A model generated the notes under the pieces. That model saw nothing but the letters and a program-made list of their open reading frames with translations. It was not told the DNA's origin and searched no databases. This document shows, one piece after another, positions 62,615 to 64,000 of a stretch of 64,000 nt of DNA; positions within the stretch are counted from its first letter, which is position 1; each line of letters begins with the position of its first letter. The translations under genes and the position numbers were made by a program. This DNA comes from Myxococcota bacterium (lineage in GTDB: Bacteria > Myxococcota_A > UBA9160 > SMWR01): the NCBI GenBank assembly GCA_022447545.1, contig JAKVBI010000011.1:316398-380397 (forward strand), read 5' to 3'.

Positions 62615-63829
62615 TCAGGCAGAGGCTTTGCGCCTCAGATCCTCAGGCCCCCATCCCTCTTGTCCCGAGATCACACAGTGCGTCCCCTTGTAGATCGTGG
62701 CCATGCATTTGTTGCACTGAATGCACAGAGAGGCACGCGTGCGGCCGTCACGCATTTCGTTGATGAGGTTGGGTTCACGAATCAGTGCGCGCCCCATCGC
62801 AACGAATTCGAAGCCCTCCTCCATAGCGCGCTGGATCGATTCGCGACCTGTGACCCCACCCAGCAAGACGAGAGGGGTGGACAGTGCTGAACGAAACTGC
62901 CTCGCGTAGGGGAGGAAGAAGGTTTCTTCAAACGGGTACTCGCGCAGGAAACGACTGGCCGCAAGACGAAAGCCCCAGCGCAGATAACGCGGAAACGCCT
63001 TGGCCATCTCGGCGATGGGCGCTTCGCCGCGAAAAAGGTACATGGGGTTCTGTAGCGAGCTGCCCCCCGTCAATTCGATGGCATCCAGCGCCCCATCGGC
63101 CTCGAGCATACGCGCAAACTCCACGCTCTCGTCGAGCCACAGCCCCCCGGGTACGCCATCGGCCATGTTGAGCTTGGCGAGCAGAGCCACGCGATCGCCC
63201 ACCCGGTCCCGAACGCGCTTGACCACTTCGCGTGGATAGCGCGCGCGTTTCTCCAGCGAGCCCCCCCACTCGTCCTGACGTCGATTGATGCGCGGACTCA
63301 GGAATTCGCTGAGCAGGTAACCGTGGCCCAGGTGGAGTTCCACCGCGTCGAAGCCGTTCTCGGCCAGACGCTCGGCGGTGTCGGCAAACGCCTGGGCGAT
63401 GCGGTCAAAATCCCCGGCCCCCATGGCTTGGGTGCGCTTCATGGCCAGGGGCGAGAACACGCGCGAAGGCGAAAGGCCCGGCATACCCGCAGCGGCACCC
63501 ACCGCCCCCGCATGTCCGATCTGGGCCGACACGGCGGCGCCCTCCCCGTGCACGGCATCGGCCAACCGACCGAGATCCGCAACATTGGAGTCGTCCACCA
63601 CCAATTCGTTGGGGGCTCCACGCCCATCGGGACAAACCCCGATGAAAGCCACCGTACTCATTCCCACTCCACCCGCCGCCATACGGCGGTGGAATTCGAT
63701 CAACTGCGGATGAACGATGTTCCCCCCCGTCATCCCCTCGAAGGTGGCCGCCTTGAGGATGCGATTGCGCAACACCACCGGCCCGAGCCGCGCCTCGGAA
63801 AAAGGATCGATCAGTGTCGTCTCAGCCAT
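62615..63829 (-). CDS. NADH:flavin oxidoreductase (old yellow enzyme/2,4-dienoyl-CoA reductase-like)
   Basis: A 404-residue TIM-barrel flavoprotein with AGGAGA before ATG 63829. It starts with FSEARLGPVVLRNRILKAATFEGM and contains VSAQIGHAGAVG, FDAVELHLGHGYLLSEFLSPRINRRQDEWGGSLEKR and GGVTGRESIQRAMEEGFEFVAMGRALIREP, the OYE core. The C-terminus holds CIQCNKCMATIYKGTHC, a cluster-type cysteine series as in 2,4-dienoyl-CoA reductase, but the FAD/NAD domain that normally follows is absent. It may work as a simple ene-reductase with a vestigial or partner-dependent cluster. Confidence 0.9.
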   Translation of the reverse strand: MAETTLIDPFSEARLGPVVLRNRILKAATFEGMTGGNIVHPQLIEFHRRMAAGGVGMSTVAFIGVCPDGRGAPNELVVDDSNVADLGRLADAVHGEGAAVSAQIGHAGAVGAAAGMPGLSPSRVFSPLAMKRTQAMGAGDFDRIAQAFADTAERLAENGFDAVELHLGHGYLLSEFLSPRINRRQDEWGGSLEKRARYPREVVKRVRDRVGDRVALLAKLNMADGVPGGLWLDESVEFARMLEADGALDAIELTGGSSLQNPMYLFRGEAPIAEMAKAFPRYLRWGFRLAASRFLREYPFEETFFLPYARQFRSALSTPLVLLGGVTGRESIQRAMEEGFEFVAMGRALIREPNLINEMRDGRTRASLCIQCNKCMATIYKGTHCVISGQEGWGPEDLRRKASA

Positions 63830-64000
63830 CGGACGGTCTCCTATAAAATCGCTTACCCCACGCGACGATAGAGCAACTTCACCCGAAAGCCCGCCTCTCT
63901 TCGATAGCCCCTAATGGCGCTAATCGGTGTCACTACAGGTCGAGAGAGAGTGCCACCGGACCTCGAAGCAACATCGAGCGCCGCCACTCGGGCGGGCCGG

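Noticed and set aside
63853-64000. Open minus-strand frame running out of the window, possible end of another gene
   Set aside because: Its third-codon-position composition is much less GC-rich than real genes here, and the residues match no family I know.
1-64000. CRISPR arrays, tRNA or rRNA genes, transposases, phage genes
   Set aside because: I found no repeat-spacer arrays, tRNA-like structures or mobile element proteins.

Overview
The window is high-GC, densely coding, Gram-negative-type DNA. Evidence for the cell type is a set of heptose and lipopolysaccharide-type sugar genes, two PEP-CTERM proteins that imply an exosortase and outer envelope elsewhere in the genome, exported lipoproteins and a DUF1329 protein. 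The repertoire of acyl-CoA ligases, CaiB/BaiF CoA-transferases, enoyl-CoA hydratases, luciferase-like (LLM) flavin oxidoreductases, SnoaL-like proteins and cyclase-family hydrolases suits an uncultured environmental proteobacterium or deltaproteobacterial-type lineage (Myxococcota/Binatota-like). I cannot name the organism from sequence alone. No rRNA, tRNA, CRISPR array, phage or insertion sequence was seen.

Region 1 (1-12.2 kb) is a catabolic neighbourhood: the tail of a histidine phosphatase, a cyclase-family protein, an acyl-CoA synthetase, an LLM oxidoreductase, a SnoaL-like protein, an EEP-fold hydrolase, a DUF1329 protein, an SDR dehydrogenase, an AttH-like protein, a cupin, a small HExxH protein and a second, exported cyclase-family protein preceded by a long inverted repeat. 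Region 2 (12.2-17.6 kb) has two adjacent PEP-CTERM genes behind a well-formed sigma-54 promoter with an upstream dyad, and then a large membrane hybrid histidine kinase. Region 3 (17.9-25.3 kb) is a tightly packed minus-strand run: CoA-transferase, amidohydrolase, APC permease, esterase, carboxymuconolactone-decarboxylase-like protein, Nudix hydrolase and LLM oxidoreductase, several with overlapping start and stop codons.

Region 4 (25.4-33.2 kb) is a plus-strand acyl-CoA cluster: LLM oxidoreductase, a four-cysteine small protein, acyl-CoA ligase, extended enoyl-CoA hydratase, double-domain CoA-transferase, SnoaL-like protein and a tyrosine phosphatase. Region 5 (33.1-44.3 kb) holds a polytopic membrane protein, a fused indolepyruvate:ferredoxin oxidoreductase, two amidohydrolases, an SGNH hydrolase and a Sel1-repeat protein. 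Region 6 (44.4-51.9 kb) is for surface polysaccharide: GT2 glycosyltransferase, GalE, GmhB, a second epimerase, HddA, GmhA and a sulfatase-fold protein. The last three sugar genes overlap by 4 bp each.

Region 7 (51.9-59.1 kb) returns to lipid-type metabolism: LLM, enoyl-CoA hydratase, acyl-CoA ligase, MFS transporter, alpha/beta hydrolase and a phosphodiesterase-type protein. Region 8 (59.2-62.6 kb) is the most unusual part. Two tandem paralogous lipoproteins each carry the same regulatory cassette: a perfect TGTGA-N6-TCACA site, a leader hairpin that differs between copies by compensatory changes, and an intrinsic terminator preceded by paired CGATCGATC repeats. An old-yellow-enzyme-type reductase closes the window.

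The shared theme is activation (CoA ligases and transferases), oxidation and hydration of hydrophobic or cyclic acids, with flavin oxidoreductases and hydrolases feeding in. The actual substrates cannot be read from the sequence.
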